DNA of 64,000 nucleotides from Buchnera aphidicola (Pemphigus immunis) (lineage in GTDB: Bacteria; Pseudomonadota; Gammaproteobacteria; Enterobacterales; Enterobacteriaceae): NCBI RefSeq assembly GCF_964059115.1, contig NZ_OZ060408.1, positions 372,001 through 436,000 on the forward strand, written 5' to 3'. Under the pieces are notes generated by a model. The model made no database searches. It saw only the letters and a list, made by a program, of their open reading frames with translations, and was not told the origin of the DNA. Of the stretch, positions 32,439-41,976 are shown in pieces. How positions within the stretch are numbered: position 1 is the first letter of the stretch; every line of letters starts with the position of its first letter. Position numbers and translations under genes: made by a program.

Positions 32439-33386
32439 TTAATTTTTTTTTAAAATGTTAATTAATTTTTGCATATCATTAGGAAGAAATATGTTAAATT
32501 CCATTAAGTTATTTTTTTTAGGATGAATAAATCGTAATTTACTAGCATGTAATGCTGGTCTAGAAAAAAAATTTATTTTTTTTAAAACTGTTATAGACAT
32601 ACCTTTAGGTTTAATACATGTACCATGATAAACAGGATCTCCTAATATAGGGTATCTAATATGCAGCATATGTACACGAATTTGATGTGTTCTCCCAGTT
32701 TCTAAATTAATTCTTAAATGAGTATGATATTTAAAACGTTCAATGATACGGAAATGTGTTATAGCTTTCTTACCGATAGAACTCACACACATTTTGGTTC
32801 TATATTTCATATGACGACCTATCGGTTGTTCTACTGTTCCACCTGAAATGACATTTCCAACAACTATAGCTTCGTATTCACGAAAAATTGATCTATTTTT
32901 TAAATTTTCTATTAAAATCTCATAAGAAACAATATTTTTTGCAATTAACATTAAACCGGTTGTATTTTTATCTAATCTATGAATAATTCCTGCTCTAGGA
33001 ATCTTATAAAATAAATTATCTTTATATAATAAAGCATTTAAAATAGTTCCGTTAATATTTCCAGCACCAGGATGAACAACAAAATTAATCGGTTTATTAA
33101 TTACTAATATATCATCATCTTCGTATACAATATTTAAAAAAATATTTTCAGCAAAACTACATTTTTTTTCGGAAATTGAATTAACTACTATAATATCTCC
33201 TGAATTAACAAAAGTATTAGGCTTTTTTATTATATTGCCATTAACATTCACTTGTTTATTTAATATCCATTTTTTTAAAGTAGTTCGCGAACATTGATGC
33301 AAAATCTTTGCTAAAACTTGATCTAAACGTTTATTTATTCCATAAAATTTTGGTATTTTTAATGATATTCTTTCTTTTTTAATCAT
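32439..33386 (-). CDS. rluD: 23S rRNA pseudouridine(1911/1915/1917) synthase
   Basis: Modifies helix 69 of 23S rRNA. It has 315 residues (E. coli 326). An N-terminal S4 domain (RLDQVLAKIL, KKWILNKQVNVNG) is followed by the RluA-family catalytic domain with GIIHRLDKNTTGLMLIAK holding the catalytic aspartate and LETGRTHQIRVHM near the C terminus. The S4 domain and the E. coli-like DPVYHG segment favour RluD over RluC; a search against both would settle it. Confidence 0.88.
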   Translation of the reverse strand: MIKKERISLKIPKFYGINKRLDQVLAKILHQCSRTTLKKWILNKQVNVNGNIIKKPNTFVNSGDIIVVNSISEKKCSFAENIFLNIVYEDDDILVINKPINFVVHPGAGNINGTILNALLYKDNLFYKIPRAGIIHRLDKNTTGLMLIAKNIVSYEILIENLKNRSIFREYEAIVVGNVISGGTVEQPIGRHMKYRTKMCVSSIGKKAITHFRIIERFKYHTHLRINLETGRTHQIRVHMLHIRYPILGDPVYHGTCIKPKGMSITVLKKINFFSRPALHASKLRFIHPKKNNLMEFNIFLPNDMQKLINILKKN

Positions 33387-33787
33387 AAATAACCTTGAAA
33401 ATATTTCTAATTGACTAACAATATTTTATTCAATAAAAAAATATTTACTTTTTTTATATAAAAAATTTATTATTTAATAATACATTCTAACTCTACATAA
33501 AACGAATTTAATTAAAATCAATACCTTATACTTATAATCTATAATTAATATATGATATATAAAACATAAAAAATGAAAATAATTGTCATTTACAATTTTA
33601 AAATTAATGAATGTTAAAATAAAAAATATTTAATTTAATATCTAACTAATTATCTATTTAATAAATTAATAAACAATACTAATATTTTTAGTAAAAATAA
33701 AATTAATTTAAAATCATAATTTTATTAACAATTTAAAATTTTTATAAAAAAATAAAAATATTAAATATCTACACTAAATTGAATCAT
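33387..33787. other. Gene-free divergent region rluD/alaS
   Basis: About 400 bases, very AT-rich. In E. coli recA and recX lie just upstream of alaS; no trace is visible. No RNA gene or strong hairpin. Confidence 0.5.
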
Positions 33788-36418
33788 ATGAATAAAAAAA
33801 CTATAAAAATACGTAATCAATTCCTAGAATTTTTTCGCAAAAAAAAACATAAAATAATACAAGGTAGTTCTTTAATACCTAAAAACGATACATCAATTTT
33901 ATTTACTAATGCAGGAATGAATCAATTTAAAAATATTTTTTTAGGACAAGATAAATCTTATCAATATTCTAAAATTGCTACTGCTCAATATTGTCTTAGA
34001 ACTGGAGGAAAACATAATGATTTAGAAAATGTAGGATATAGTAACTATCATCATACTTTTTTCGAAATGTTAGGTAACTTTAGTTTTGGAAGTTATTTTA
34101 AAAAAAAAGCTATTCTGTACTCTTGGGAATTATTAACATCTAAAAAATGGTTTTCATTACCAAAAGAAAATTTTTTAATAACTGTTTATGAAACAGACGA
34201 AGAAACATATGATATCTGGGCAAATATAATAGGTATTCCTCCTGATCGCATTGTACTAATTGGTAACAAAACAGAAAATTCTGATATTTCAGACAATTTT
34301 TGGCAAATGGGAGATACAGGTCCATGTGGTCCTTGCACTGAGATATTTTATAATCTTAAAAATAATAAATGCAACAAACAAATTAAAAATTTTAGAAAAA
34401 AAATAAATGATTTTATTGAAATATGGAATATTGTTTTTATGCAATTTAATCGTATTAATGACGGTTCACTTGTAAAATTACCTAATCCATCAGTCGATAC
34501 TGGAATGGGATTAGAACGTATTTCTGCTATTATGCACAATGTTTCTTCTAATTATGAAATTGATATATTCCAAATATTAATAAATGATATAGCTAAAATA
34601 AGTAACACTACTGATTTAAAAAATAAATCCTTATATGTTATTGCAGATCATATTCGTGCTTCATATTTTATGATAGTAGAAAATATTTTACCTTCTAATG
34701 AAAATAGAGGTTATGTATTACGTCGTATTATTCGACGAGCTATAAGACATGGATACTTATTAGGAGTAAAAAATATATTTCTCTATAAATTAGTATCCAG
34801 TGTCAATAAATCAATGAATATTAATAATTCTTATCTTTTAAATAAAAAAGAATACATTGAAAATATATTAAAAAAAGAAGAAATCCAATTTCGTTCTACT
34901 CTTAATCATGGTTTAAAACTTCTTCATTCGAAAATTAAAAAAACAATTAACCATACACTTGATAGCGAAATAACATTTTATTTATATGATACTTTTGGTT
35001 TTCCTTTCGATTTAACAAAAGAAATTTGTCGTGAACATAATATTAACGTAGATCGTTTAAGTTTTGAAAAACATATGGAAAAACAAAAAAATAGATCTAG
35101 AGAAAAAAAAATATTTAATCAAAATTATATTATGATGCATAATACAGAAAATATATCTATATTTATAGGATATAACACATATAAAACAGAATCTATTATA
35201 AAAAATATTATTAAAAATAAAACATCAGAACAATTTATATCATCAGGAGAACAAGGAATTCTTTTACTAAATAAAACACCTTTTTATCCAGAATCAGGAG
35301 GACAAATAGGAGATATTGGAATTATTTACAACAATGAAGGGAAATTTAAAGTAAAAAATACGGAAAAAAATGGGAACATGATTCTTCACTTTGGAATAGT
35401 CGAAAAAGGTATTTTACACATCGAACAAAAAGTTTTTTCTGAAATTGATGAACAATACCGTTTCGATATTCAGAAAAATCATTCAGCCACACATTTACTT
35501 AATTCAGCTTTACATAAAACGTTAGGTGATCATGTTTATCAAAATGGTTCTTTAGTAACTGCTGATTGGATTAGATTTGATTTTTTTCATAATATGCCTA
35601 TTCCATTAAAAAAAATTCAAGAAATAGAAAAATTAATTAATAAAAATATTTCCAAAAATATTCTTATAACAACAAAAATAATAAATTTTAAAAATATAAA
35701 AGAAAAAAATATAATTTTCTTATCGCACAAAAAATACGAAAAACACGTAAGAGTTGTTTCTATTGACCATTATTCTAATGAACTATGTAAAGGCACTCAT
35801 ACTGAAAGAACTGGTGATATTGGTTTTTTTAAAATTACGTCTGTACGTAAAATAGCATCTAATACATACCGTATAGAAGCAAAAACCGGTAAAAATGCAT
35901 TACATTTAATACACTCTCAAGAAAAAAAAGTTCTTGAAATTTGTTCAAATTTAAAAACTAATCCCAATAATTTAAAAAAAACTTTAGAAAAAATTATTAT
36001 AAAACAAAAAAATTTAGAAAAAGATATATCTAAATTAAAAGAAAAAAATATTACTAATATAATAGCAAAACTAAACAAAAACAAAATTAAAATAAAAAAT
36101 ATAATATTATTGATAAATACATTACAAGATCAAGATCCCAAAACACTTCGTAATATAATGGATATATTAAAAAATAAATTTAAAAAAGCAATAATAATTT
36201 TAGCAAATCTTATCAATAATAAAGTAACTTTAATTGTAGGTGTCACTAATAATTTGCATGAATTAATACAAGCTAATGATCTTATTAAAATAATATTAAA
36301 AAAAATAAATGGAAAAGGAGGAGGTAAACCAGATATTGCTGAAGGAGGAAGTACTTATATTCATAAATTACCAGAAGCATTAACAGAAATTAAATCATGG
36401 ATTTACTCAATAATATAA
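33788..36418 (+). CDS. alaS: Alanine--tRNA ligase
   Basis: Charges tRNA-Ala and clears Ser/Gly mischarging. The ATG at 33788 gives 876 residues, exactly the E. coli length; the frame extends to a TTG at 33779. Class II core: NAGMNQFKNIFLG, RTGGKHNDLENVGY, HHTFFEMLGNFSFG, FWQMGDTGPCGPCTEI, VDTGMGLERI. The editing domain keeps its zinc ligands in NHSATHLL and in LCKGTH, though the usual second glycine of CGGTH is Lys. The C-Ala domain with GKGGGKPDIAEGG is retained. No clear Shine-Dalgarno is seen. It precedes csrA as in E. coli. Confidence 0.97.
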   Translation: MNKKTIKIRNQFLEFFRKKKHKIIQGSSLIPKNDTSILFTNAGMNQFKNIFLGQDKSYQYSKIATAQYCLRTGGKHNDLENVGYSNYHHTFFEMLGNFSFGSYFKKKAILYSWELLTSKKWFSLPKENFLITVYETDEETYDIWANIIGIPPDRIVLIGNKTENSDISDNFWQMGDTGPCGPCTEIFYNLKNNKCNKQIKNFRKKINDFIEIWNIVFMQFNRINDGSLVKLPNPSVDTGMGLERISAIMHNVSSNYEIDIFQILINDIAKISNTTDLKNKSLYVIADHIRASYFMIVENILPSNENRGYVLRRIIRRAIRHGYLLGVKNIFLYKLVSSVNKSMNINNSYLLNKKEYIENILKKEEIQFRSTLNHGLKLLHSKIKKTINHTLDSEITFYLYDTFGFPFDLTKEICREHNINVDRLSFEKHMEKQKNRSREKKIFNQNYIMMHNTENISIFIGYNTYKTESIIKNIIKNKTSEQFISSGEQGILLLNKTPFYPESGGQIGDIGIIYNNEGKFKVKNTEKNGNMILHFGIVEKGILHIEQKVFSEIDEQYRFDIQKNHSATHLLNSALHKTLGDHVYQNGSLVTADWIRFDFFHNMPIPLKKIQEIEKLINKNISKNILITTKIINFKNIKEKNIIFLSHKKYEKHVRVVSIDHYSNELCKGTHTERTGDIGFFKITSVRKIASNTYRIEAKTGKNALHLIHSQEKKVLEICSNLKTNPNNLKKTLEKIIIKQKNLEKDISKLKEKNITNIIAKLNKNKIKIKNIILLINTLQDQDPKTLRNIMDILKNKFKKAIIILANLINNKVTLIVGVTNNLHELIQANDLIKIILKKINGKGGGKPDIAEGGSTYIHKLPEALTEIKSWIYSII

Positions 36419-36459
36419 TATTATAAATATATGCTATTGATATTTTGTATTAACATAGC

Positions 36460-36488
36460 TTTACGATATGTATTTAACCCCGTATTAT
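36460..36488 (+). promoter_or_regulatory. Candidate sigma-70 promoter of csrA
   Basis: TTTACG (36460-36465) and TATTAT (36483-36488) are separated by 17 bases, about 60 bases upstream of the csrA ATG. A second TATAAT overlaps just downstream. In this base composition such matches are common, so confidence is limited. Confidence 0.4.
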
Positions 36489-36500
36489 ATAATATAAAAC

Positions 36501-36546
36501 AGGAATCAAATAAGATAGATTCTCTCAATCGTTCAAGGAGCAAAGA
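36501..36546 (+). promoter_or_regulatory. csrA leader with GGA motifs overlapping the ribosome-binding site
   Basis: GGA occurs at 36502-36504 and within AAGGAG at 36535-36540, six bases before the ATG. The last 17 bases are essentially the E. coli csrA leader (TCAAGGAGCAAAGAATG). CsrA proteins bind GGA motifs at ribosome-binding sites, so autorepression is plausible. Confidence 0.6.
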
Positions 36547-36732
36547 ATGCTTATTCTAACTCGTCGAGTTGGAGAAACACTCATTATCGGCGATGAAGTC
36601 ACTGTAACAGTACTAGGAGTTAAAGGGAATCAAGTTCGAATTGGAGTAAATGCACCTAAAGAAGTTTCAGTACATCGTGAAGAAATTTATCAACGTATTC
36701 AGGCAGAAAAAAATAAAAAACCAGAATATTAA
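36547..36732 (+). CDS. csrA: Carbon storage regulator CsrA
   Basis: Homodimeric RNA-binding protein that represses or activates translation by binding GGA motifs. It has 61 residues, as in E. coli, and is nearly identical over [20 protein letters not shown] and [20 protein letters not shown], including Arg44, with only the last residues (NKKPEY) differing. Such conservation in a fast-evolving genome implies a kept function. It lies between alaS and tRNA-Ser(GCT), the E. coli order, and is closed by a strong terminator. Confidence 0.98.
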   Translation: MLILTRRVGETLIIGDEVTVTVLGVKGNQVRIGVNAPKEVSVHREEIYQRIQAEKNKKPEY

Positions 36733-36743
36733 TACAATTAATA

Positions 36744-36774
36744 GTGTATCTTGCTGTCTCTCAGCAAGATACAC
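36744..36774 (+). terminator. Rho-independent terminator of csrA
   Basis: Perfect 13-bp stem (GTGTATCTTGCTG 36744-36756, CAGCAAGATACAC 36762-36774) with loop TCTCT, then CATGATTTT. It begins 12 bases after the csrA stop and is the strongest small hairpin in the window. Confidence 0.85.
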
Positions 36775-36969
36775 CATGATTTTCAATCATTAAACGTATT
36801 TTTTATTTATATAAAATGGAAAAATATTTTAGATTTATAATTTTACAAATAAATGTTTTTGCTAAAAAATATTTATTTGTTATAATTAAAAAATAAAAAT
36901 TTTTTTATTATTAATTAATTTTGTTTTTTAATAACTAAAATTAACTTAAATTTATAAAAAATAAAGCAA

Positions 36970-37055
36970 GGTGAGATGGCCGAGTGGTTGAAGGCGCTCC
37001 CCTGCTAAGGGAGTATGTAAATACTGCATCGAGGGTTCGAATCCCTCTCTCACCA
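36970..37055 (+). tRNA. serV: tRNA-Ser, anticodon GCT
   Basis: Class II tRNA: acceptor GGTGAGA/TCTCACC, anticodon arm CTCCC-CTGCTAA-GGGAG (anticodon GCT), long variable arm, T-loop GTTCGAATC. CCA is not encoded. The position between csrA and tRNA-Arg is that of serV in E. coli. Confidence 0.95.
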
Positions 37056-37067
37056 AAAAAAATATTT

Positions 37068-37141
37068 GCATCCGTAGCTCAGTTGGATAGAGCACTCGGC
37101 TACGAACCGAGAGGTCGAAGGTTCAAATCCTTCCGGATGCA
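37068..37141 (+). tRNA. argV: tRNA-Arg, anticodon ACG
   Basis: Acceptor GCATCCG/CGGATGC, anticodon arm CTCGG-CTACGAA-CCGAG (anticodon ACG, read as inosine-CG after TadA editing), T-loop GTTCAAATC, discriminator A. It is a single copy where E. coli has the argVYZQ array. It starts 12 bases after tRNA-Ser and is probably cotranscribed. Confidence 0.95.
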
Positions 37142-37280
37142 AAAATAATAATTAAAATAATTACATTTTCTATCAAAATTTAATAAAATATAACCTTTCT
37201 ATTTAATTCTTAATTAATTAAAATATTTTTATTTTTAGCAAAAATATAATTTTAAATATATTTAACACAAGGAGATAAAA

Positions 37281-38846
37281 TTGATACCTGATATTTCTAA
37301 TGCTCTTGATTGGTTAAAATATAATCCTAATATATTCAAAAATATTTCTAGAGGAATCGAACGAGAAACTTTACGAATCAACGAAAATGGATTTATGCCA
37401 AAAACAGACCACCCTTATTCTATGGGATCTGCTCTTACTCATAAATGGATTACTACTGATTTTGCGGAAATATTATTGGAATTCGTAACACCCAAAAGCA
37501 ATGAGTTAAATTATTCATTATCTTTTTTAAAGGATCTTCATAAATTTACTTATCAAAAAATAAAAAAAGAATTACTATGGCCTTTTAGCTTACCCTACTT
37601 TATACACCCTAACAGTTCCGTAAAAATAGCTAAATATGGAGAATCTAATCTAGGAAAAATAAAAACACTTTATAGAAAAGGTTTAAAAAATCGCTATGGA
37701 GATTATATGAACATAATTTCGGGTGTTCATTATAATTTTTCATTACCTATTAATTTCTGGAAGAAATGGAAAAATATAAAAAATGTAAAAAATGGAAAAG
37801 ATATTATTTCTGCTGAATATTTAAAATTAATACGAAATTATCATAAATTTGGCTGGATAATTCCTTATTTATTTGGTGCTTCTCCCGCAGTATATCCTTC
37901 TTTTATAAAAAATAAAAACTCTGATATTAAATTTAAAAAGAGCAAAAATGGGTTATTGTATTTACCATGGTCCACCTCTTTAAGACTTAGTTCAATAGGA
38001 TACCAAAATGATTCTAAAAAAAAATTAAAAATAAATTTTAATTGTTTACAAAAATATACCAATTCTTTAAGGAAGGCTACCAACACTATTTCAGAAAAAT
38101 TTAAAAAAATAGGATTAAAAGATAATTTAGGAAACTTAAAACAAATAAATACTAACCTATTACAAATGGAAAACGAATTTTATACACACATTAGACCTAA
38201 ACAAAAAATAAAAAATGATGAATTTTTATCCGATGCTTTAGAAAAAAGAGGTATAAAATATCTTGAAATAAGATCACTTGATTTAAATCCATTTTCACCT
38301 ATAGGAATCGATAAAAAACAAATATTATTTCTAGATTTATTTCTCATTTGGTGTGTATTAGCAGACGCGCCCAAAATGAACTATTCAGAATTAGAATTCT
38401 ATAACAAAAATTGGAAAATAATTGCCCTAGAAGGAAGAAAACCAAATCAAAAAATAAATATTAACAATAAATATGAAAAAGAAACACTAATTAACATAAG
38501 CTCAAAAATATTTAAAAATTTATATAAAATAGCGGAATATTTAGATCAAAATTCTAAAAATGAATCTTATAGAAAAATTTGTAAAGAATTTGAAATGAAT
38601 TTTAAACATCCAGAATTAACATATTCCAGTAAAATACTATCAGAAATATTAAAAAATGGAATAAAAAGAACAGGTTTAAATTTAGCAAAAAAATACAAAA
38701 AAAAATTTATTAAAGAAAAAATGAACATTCTAAATAACAAAATTTTATGTAAAGAATCTACTTTTTCTCATCAAAAACAAAAAACAATTGAAAAACAAGA
38801 CAATTTAAGTTTTAATGAATACTTAAAAAAATATAATTCATGTTAA
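37281..38846 (+). CDS. gshA: Glutamate--cysteine ligase
   Basis: First step of glutathione synthesis, joining glutamate and cysteine. It has 521 residues (E. coli 518). It starts with TTG (MIPDISNALDWL) six bases after AAGGAG; E. coli gshA also uses TTG at this codon. Motifs: GIERETLRI, HKWITTDFAEILLEF, SGVHYNFSLP, RNYHKFGWIIPYLFGASPA, KYLEIRSLDLNPFSPIGID and FLIWCVLADAP. The preceding tRNA pair and csrA follow E. coli order, with yqaB missing. Cysteine would come from the cys cluster in this same window. Confidence 0.97.
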   Translation: MIPDISNALDWLKYNPNIFKNISRGIERETLRINENGFMPKTDHPYSMGSALTHKWITTDFAEILLEFVTPKSNELNYSLSFLKDLHKFTYQKIKKELLWPFSLPYFIHPNSSVKIAKYGESNLGKIKTLYRKGLKNRYGDYMNIISGVHYNFSLPINFWKKWKNIKNVKNGKDIISAEYLKLIRNYHKFGWIIPYLFGASPAVYPSFIKNKNSDIKFKKSKNGLLYLPWSTSLRLSSIGYQNDSKKKLKINFNCLQKYTNSLRKATNTISEKFKKIGLKDNLGNLKQINTNLLQMENEFYTHIRPKQKIKNDEFLSDALEKRGIKYLEIRSLDLNPFSPIGIDKKQILFLDLFLIWCVLADAPKMNYSELEFYNKNWKIIALEGRKPNQKININNKYEKETLINISSKIFKNLYKIAEYLDQNSKNESYRKICKEFEMNFKHPELTYSSKILSEILKNGIKRTGLNLAKKYKKKFIKEKMNILNNKILCKESTFSHQKQKTIEKQDNLSFNEYLKKYNSC

Positions 38847-39624
38847 TACTATTAACCTAAATTTATTTAAATAATTAAGAATTAAAATACTTCATTAGTA
38901 CTATAAAAAATTACAATATTTTAAATAAAAATTTTCTAAATTTTTATTTCACTAATAGATAAAAAAATATAAAAAATTAAGTAATATAAACATATTTAGC
39001 ATGAATAAAAAAACATACTATTAACATAAATTAATATAACTTAACATAATATCTTTGCCCCTTCCTAAAAATATAAATAAATCTTTTCTTTAAATGATTT
39101 TTTTATATTACCAAAAACATTCTCATTTAATGACATGAAAATATATATTTCAATAATGTAAAAAATATACACATATATAATACATTAAGTATTAATATGG
39201 TTATATATATCTTGAATTCTATTTCTAATTAATATCCTTATCCTCACATAATTTTAATAAAAAAATATTTTAAATATATTTTTCAATAAAATCATAAAAA
39301 CATTCAGTAATAATTAATATATTTTTATAAAAAAATTTTTGAAAAAAATAATAAAATTAAATTTGAATCATTAATTAACAATAAATTATCAAAAATTATT
39401 TTTAACACCATATCCGTATATTCTTATAAATATATAATTTATACCATATATTATTAATCAACTAATTTCAAAAAAAATATATATAAAGAATTTAAATGTC
39501 AACTAGTAAATATTGATTAAATCAATCAAAAAATTATTTTATTTATTTTAAATTACATAAATAAATTTATATTTTTATATTACATATATTAAATATTTTA
39601 TAATTAATTAAGTTTTTTACATGT
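38847..39624. other. Gene-free convergent region gshA/fau
   Basis: 778 bases of AT-rich sequence between convergent gshA and fau, much longer than two terminators need. No ORF of 60 codons, no tRNA, no strong GC-bearing hairpin. Probably the residue of one or more deleted genes; I cannot say which. Confidence 0.55.
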
Positions 39625-40236
39625 TTATTTCCATAATGTTGTAGGAGTAATAATTACGGGAAGAGGAACATCCCAAGGAAAAATAGGAAAATTAGATACT
39701 AATTGAAAATTATAAGCCAAACCTATTGGAAGAAAATTATTTTTTTGCCAATCTTTTAAAATAAAATCATAAAATCCTCCTCCCATACCTAAACGATACC
39801 CTTTTTTATTAAATGCCACTAATGGAACAAAAATAATATCTAATTTATCGAGTAATATTTTACCATCAATAACATTTATTGGCTCAAAAAAATTTAATTT
39901 ATTCAATTTTAATGATGTATTTTCGTTATATTTAACAAATAATAAATTTTTTACATTAAATTTATCTAATACTGGTAAATAAACGTTTATATTTTTTTCC
40001 CATAATTTTATTATTAATGATTCAGTACCTATTTCTCCATCAAACGATAAAAATAAAGCTACATTTTTTACTCTATTCATCATTTCATACTGAAAAATAT
40101 GTTGAGCTATCTTTAGTGATGCTTTTTTCTTTTCGTAAGACATCAACCTATTACGAATGTTTCTAATATATAATCGTATATTTTGACGAATTAACATACT
40201 ATACAACATACCATTTTTATTTAATGCAAAATACAT
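39625..40236 (-). CDS. fau: 5-formyltetrahydrofolate cyclo-ligase
   Basis: Converts 5-formyl-THF to 5,10-methenyl-THF with ATP, clearing an inhibitory folate. It has 203 residues (E. coli YgfA 200). Motifs: RLYIRNIRNRL, VALFLSFDGEIGTE, VYLPVLDKFN, VPLVAFNKKGYRLGMGGGFYD (glycine-rich ATP loop near 150) and PLPVIITPTTLWK at the end. Homology reaches close to the first ATG, so that start is used. In E. coli the 6S RNA gene ssrS lies upstream; none is evident here. Confidence 0.93.
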   Translation of the reverse strand: MYFALNKNGMLYSMLIRQNIRLYIRNIRNRLMSYEKKKASLKIAQHIFQYEMMNRVKNVALFLSFDGEIGTESLIIKLWEKNINVYLPVLDKFNVKNLLFVKYNENTSLKLNKLNFFEPINVIDGKILLDKLDIIFVPLVAFNKKGYRLGMGGGFYDFILKDWQKNNFLPIGLAYNFQLVSNFPIFPWDVPLPVIITPTTLWK

Positions 40237-40558
40237 AAAAAATTATTAATAATAATAAGTAATATTCATTTAAATAAATTAATTATTATAAAATATTTAA
40301 TATCTAAATATAATTTAATTTATTTTTTAACTGTTTAATATTAATTTTATTTTTAATAATTAGTAAAAATTAATGTTTTATTAAATTTCAAATAAAAATT
40401 TATAATAGTAAAAAATCTAGATATAAATCATTCTGTAATATATAAAATAACGCTATATTGATTCTCAGTATCAACTAAAAAAATAGAATTATTTTTAACA
40501 AATACAATTAAATAAATTGCTTTTTTAGCATACATTTAAAAATAAATTACACACAAAA
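40237..40558. other. Gene-free spacer between rpiA and fau
   Basis: 322 bases. This is where 6S RNA would lie if it had stayed with fau, but neither its GC-rich closing stem nor its central bubble can be recognised. Nothing else seen. Confidence 0.45.
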
Positions 40559-41224
40559 CTACTTATTTTTTATCACATCTACACCAAATTTTGTACCCAC
40601 TAATACAATGTCCGCGGTTCTTAATGTAAATAACCCTACAGTAACAACACCAGGTAAAGAATTAATTTTACTTTCCATAGCAATAGGATCATTTATCTTT
40701 AAATTATGAATATCAATAATTATATTACCATGATCTGTAACAACATTTTCCCTATATTTAGGAATACCCCCTAACTTTATTAATTCATTAGATACATAAG
40801 AATAAGCCATAGGAACAACTTCTACAGGAAGCGGGAAAGAACCCAAAGTTTTAACTTTTTTAGATTCATCAATTATGCAAATAAATGTATCAGCTACAGA
40901 GGAAATTATTTTTTCTTGGGTTAATGCCGCACCTCCTCCCTTAATCATGTACATATCAGGATTAATCTCATCAGCACCATCTACATATGTTTTTAAAAAA
41001 TTTATTGCATTTAAATCATAAATAGGAATTCCAAACTGTCTTAAAATTTTAGTTGAATACAAAGAACTAGATACTGCTCCATCAATTAAATGTTTTATGG
41101 TTGATAATGCTTCAATAAAATAAGAAACTGTAGAACCAGTACCTACTCCAACCACGGTGCCAGGATAAATATACTTTAATGCTGACCATGCCACAGTTTT
41201 TTTTATTTTATTTAATTCAATCAT
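40559..41224 (-). CDS. rpiA: Ribose-5-phosphate isomerase A
   Basis: Interconverts ribulose-5-P and ribose-5-P in the pentose phosphate pathway, feeding nucleotide and histidine synthesis. It has 221 residues (E. coli 219). Motifs: [55 protein letters not shown] with the catalytic acidic residues, and [10 protein letters not shown]. It lies close to fau as in E. coli (serA between them there). The tRNA-Gln gene is 170 bases upstream on the same strand. Confidence 0.97.
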   Translation of the reverse strand: MIELNKIKKTVAWSALKYIYPGTVVGVGTGSTVSYFIEALSTIKHLIDGAVSSSLYSTKILRQFGIPIYDLNAINFLKTYVDGADEINPDMYMIKGGGAALTQEKIISSVADTFICIIDESKKVKTLGSFPLPVEVVPMAYSYVSNELIKLGGIPKYRENVVTDHGNIIIDIHNLKINDPIAMESKINSLPGVVTVGLFTLRTADIVLVGTKFGVDVIKNK

Positions 41225-41393
41225 AATACAATCCGTGCTTTATTTAAAGTTTTTAATATTAAAATACGCCAAAATCAAAAAATAAATTGATATATGTACA
41301 ATATTTAATTTATTTTTATAAAATTTTAAAAAAAAATCACATAAATTTAATATTTTCCTTTAATAACACTTTCTTTTTAATATTTTAATAAAC

Positions 41394-41464
41394 CTGGGGT
41401 ACCTGGATTCGAACCAGGGATGCCGGTATCAAAAACCGGTGCCTTACCTCTTGGCTATACCCCA
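41394..41464 (-). tRNA. glnU: tRNA-Gln, anticodon TTG
   Basis: Acceptor TGGGGTA/TACCCCA, discriminator G, anticodon arm CCGGT-TTTTGAT-ACCGG (anticodon TTG), T-loop GTTCGAATC. It is last in a Met-Leu-Gln order matching the start of the E. coli metT-leuW-glnU operon. glnS, its synthetase, happens to be the divergent neighbour of the operon. Confidence 0.95.
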
Positions 41465-41505
41465 AAAAATAATTTAAAAATCACATTATCTTTAATTATA
41501 AATTA

Positions 41506-41587
41506 TACGGAAGGCGAGATTTGAACTCGCAAACCTTTCGGTGCCAGAACCTAAATCTGGTGCGTCTACCAATTTCGCCACTCCCGC
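41506..41587 (-). tRNA. leuW: tRNA-Leu, anticodon TAG
   Basis: Class II tRNA with anticodon arm CCAGA-TTTAGGT-TCTGG (anticodon TAG), long variable arm and T-loop GTTCAAATC. The acceptor pair GCGGGAG/CTTCCGT has two G-U pairs, including the terminal 1-72 pair, where E. coli leuW has Watson-Crick pairs. Discriminator A; CCA not encoded. Confidence 0.94.
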
Positions 41588-41605
41588 AAATATCTTAATA
41601 AATAT

Positions 41606-41679
41606 TAGCTACGACGGGATTTGAACCCATGACCCCAGCGTTATGAGTGCTGTGCTCTAACCAACTGAGCTACGTAGCT
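41606..41679 (-). tRNA. metT: tRNA-Met (elongator), anticodon CAT
   Basis: Acceptor AGCTACG/CGTAGCT, D-arm AGCTCAGTTGGTTAGAGC, anticodon loop CTCATAA, T-loop GTTCAAATC. A regular first base pair (A-T) and no initiator-type GGG/CCC anticodon stem make it the elongator. First in the tRNA operon, 13-20 bases from the promoter's expected start. Confidence 0.93.
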
Positions 41680-41698
41680 TTTTTTATTCAACAATTAA

Positions 41699-41727
41699 AT
41701 TATGCAAAATAAATTACTTATCGTCAA
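41699..41727 (-). promoter_or_regulatory. Sigma-70 promoter of the tRNA Met-Leu-Gln operon
   Basis: On the minus strand TTGACG (41727-41722) and CATAAT (41704-41699) are separated by exactly 17 bases, and tRNA-Met begins 20 bases past the -10 hexamer. This is the best promoter match I found in the window. Fis control, usual for tRNA promoters, cannot be shown. Confidence 0.75.
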
Positions 41728-41976
41728 TAAGTTTATATAAAAATATTTAAATAAACAAAAAAATACCTCTTCATAATGTATAATTTGACATAAAAATATA
41801 TTATATATGTATATATATATAATTTAAAATTGACGATTAATTGACATCAATAAATAAACATAAAATCATATAATTTATAAAAAATATTTTCATCATTATT
41901 ATTTAATATTAACAATAATTGATAACTAATTGTAAAATATACAATCTAATACATTTAGATACATATCAAGGTAAAA

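Noticed and set aside
33571..33592. AATGA...TCATT inverted repeat resembling a Fur box in the rluD/alaS spacer
   Set aside because: Matches only a few positions of the Fur consensus; neither neighbour is an iron gene.
40237..40558. Possible 6S RNA (ssrS) upstream of fau
   Set aside because: Position fits E. coli, but no GC-rich closing stem or bubble structure could be drawn.
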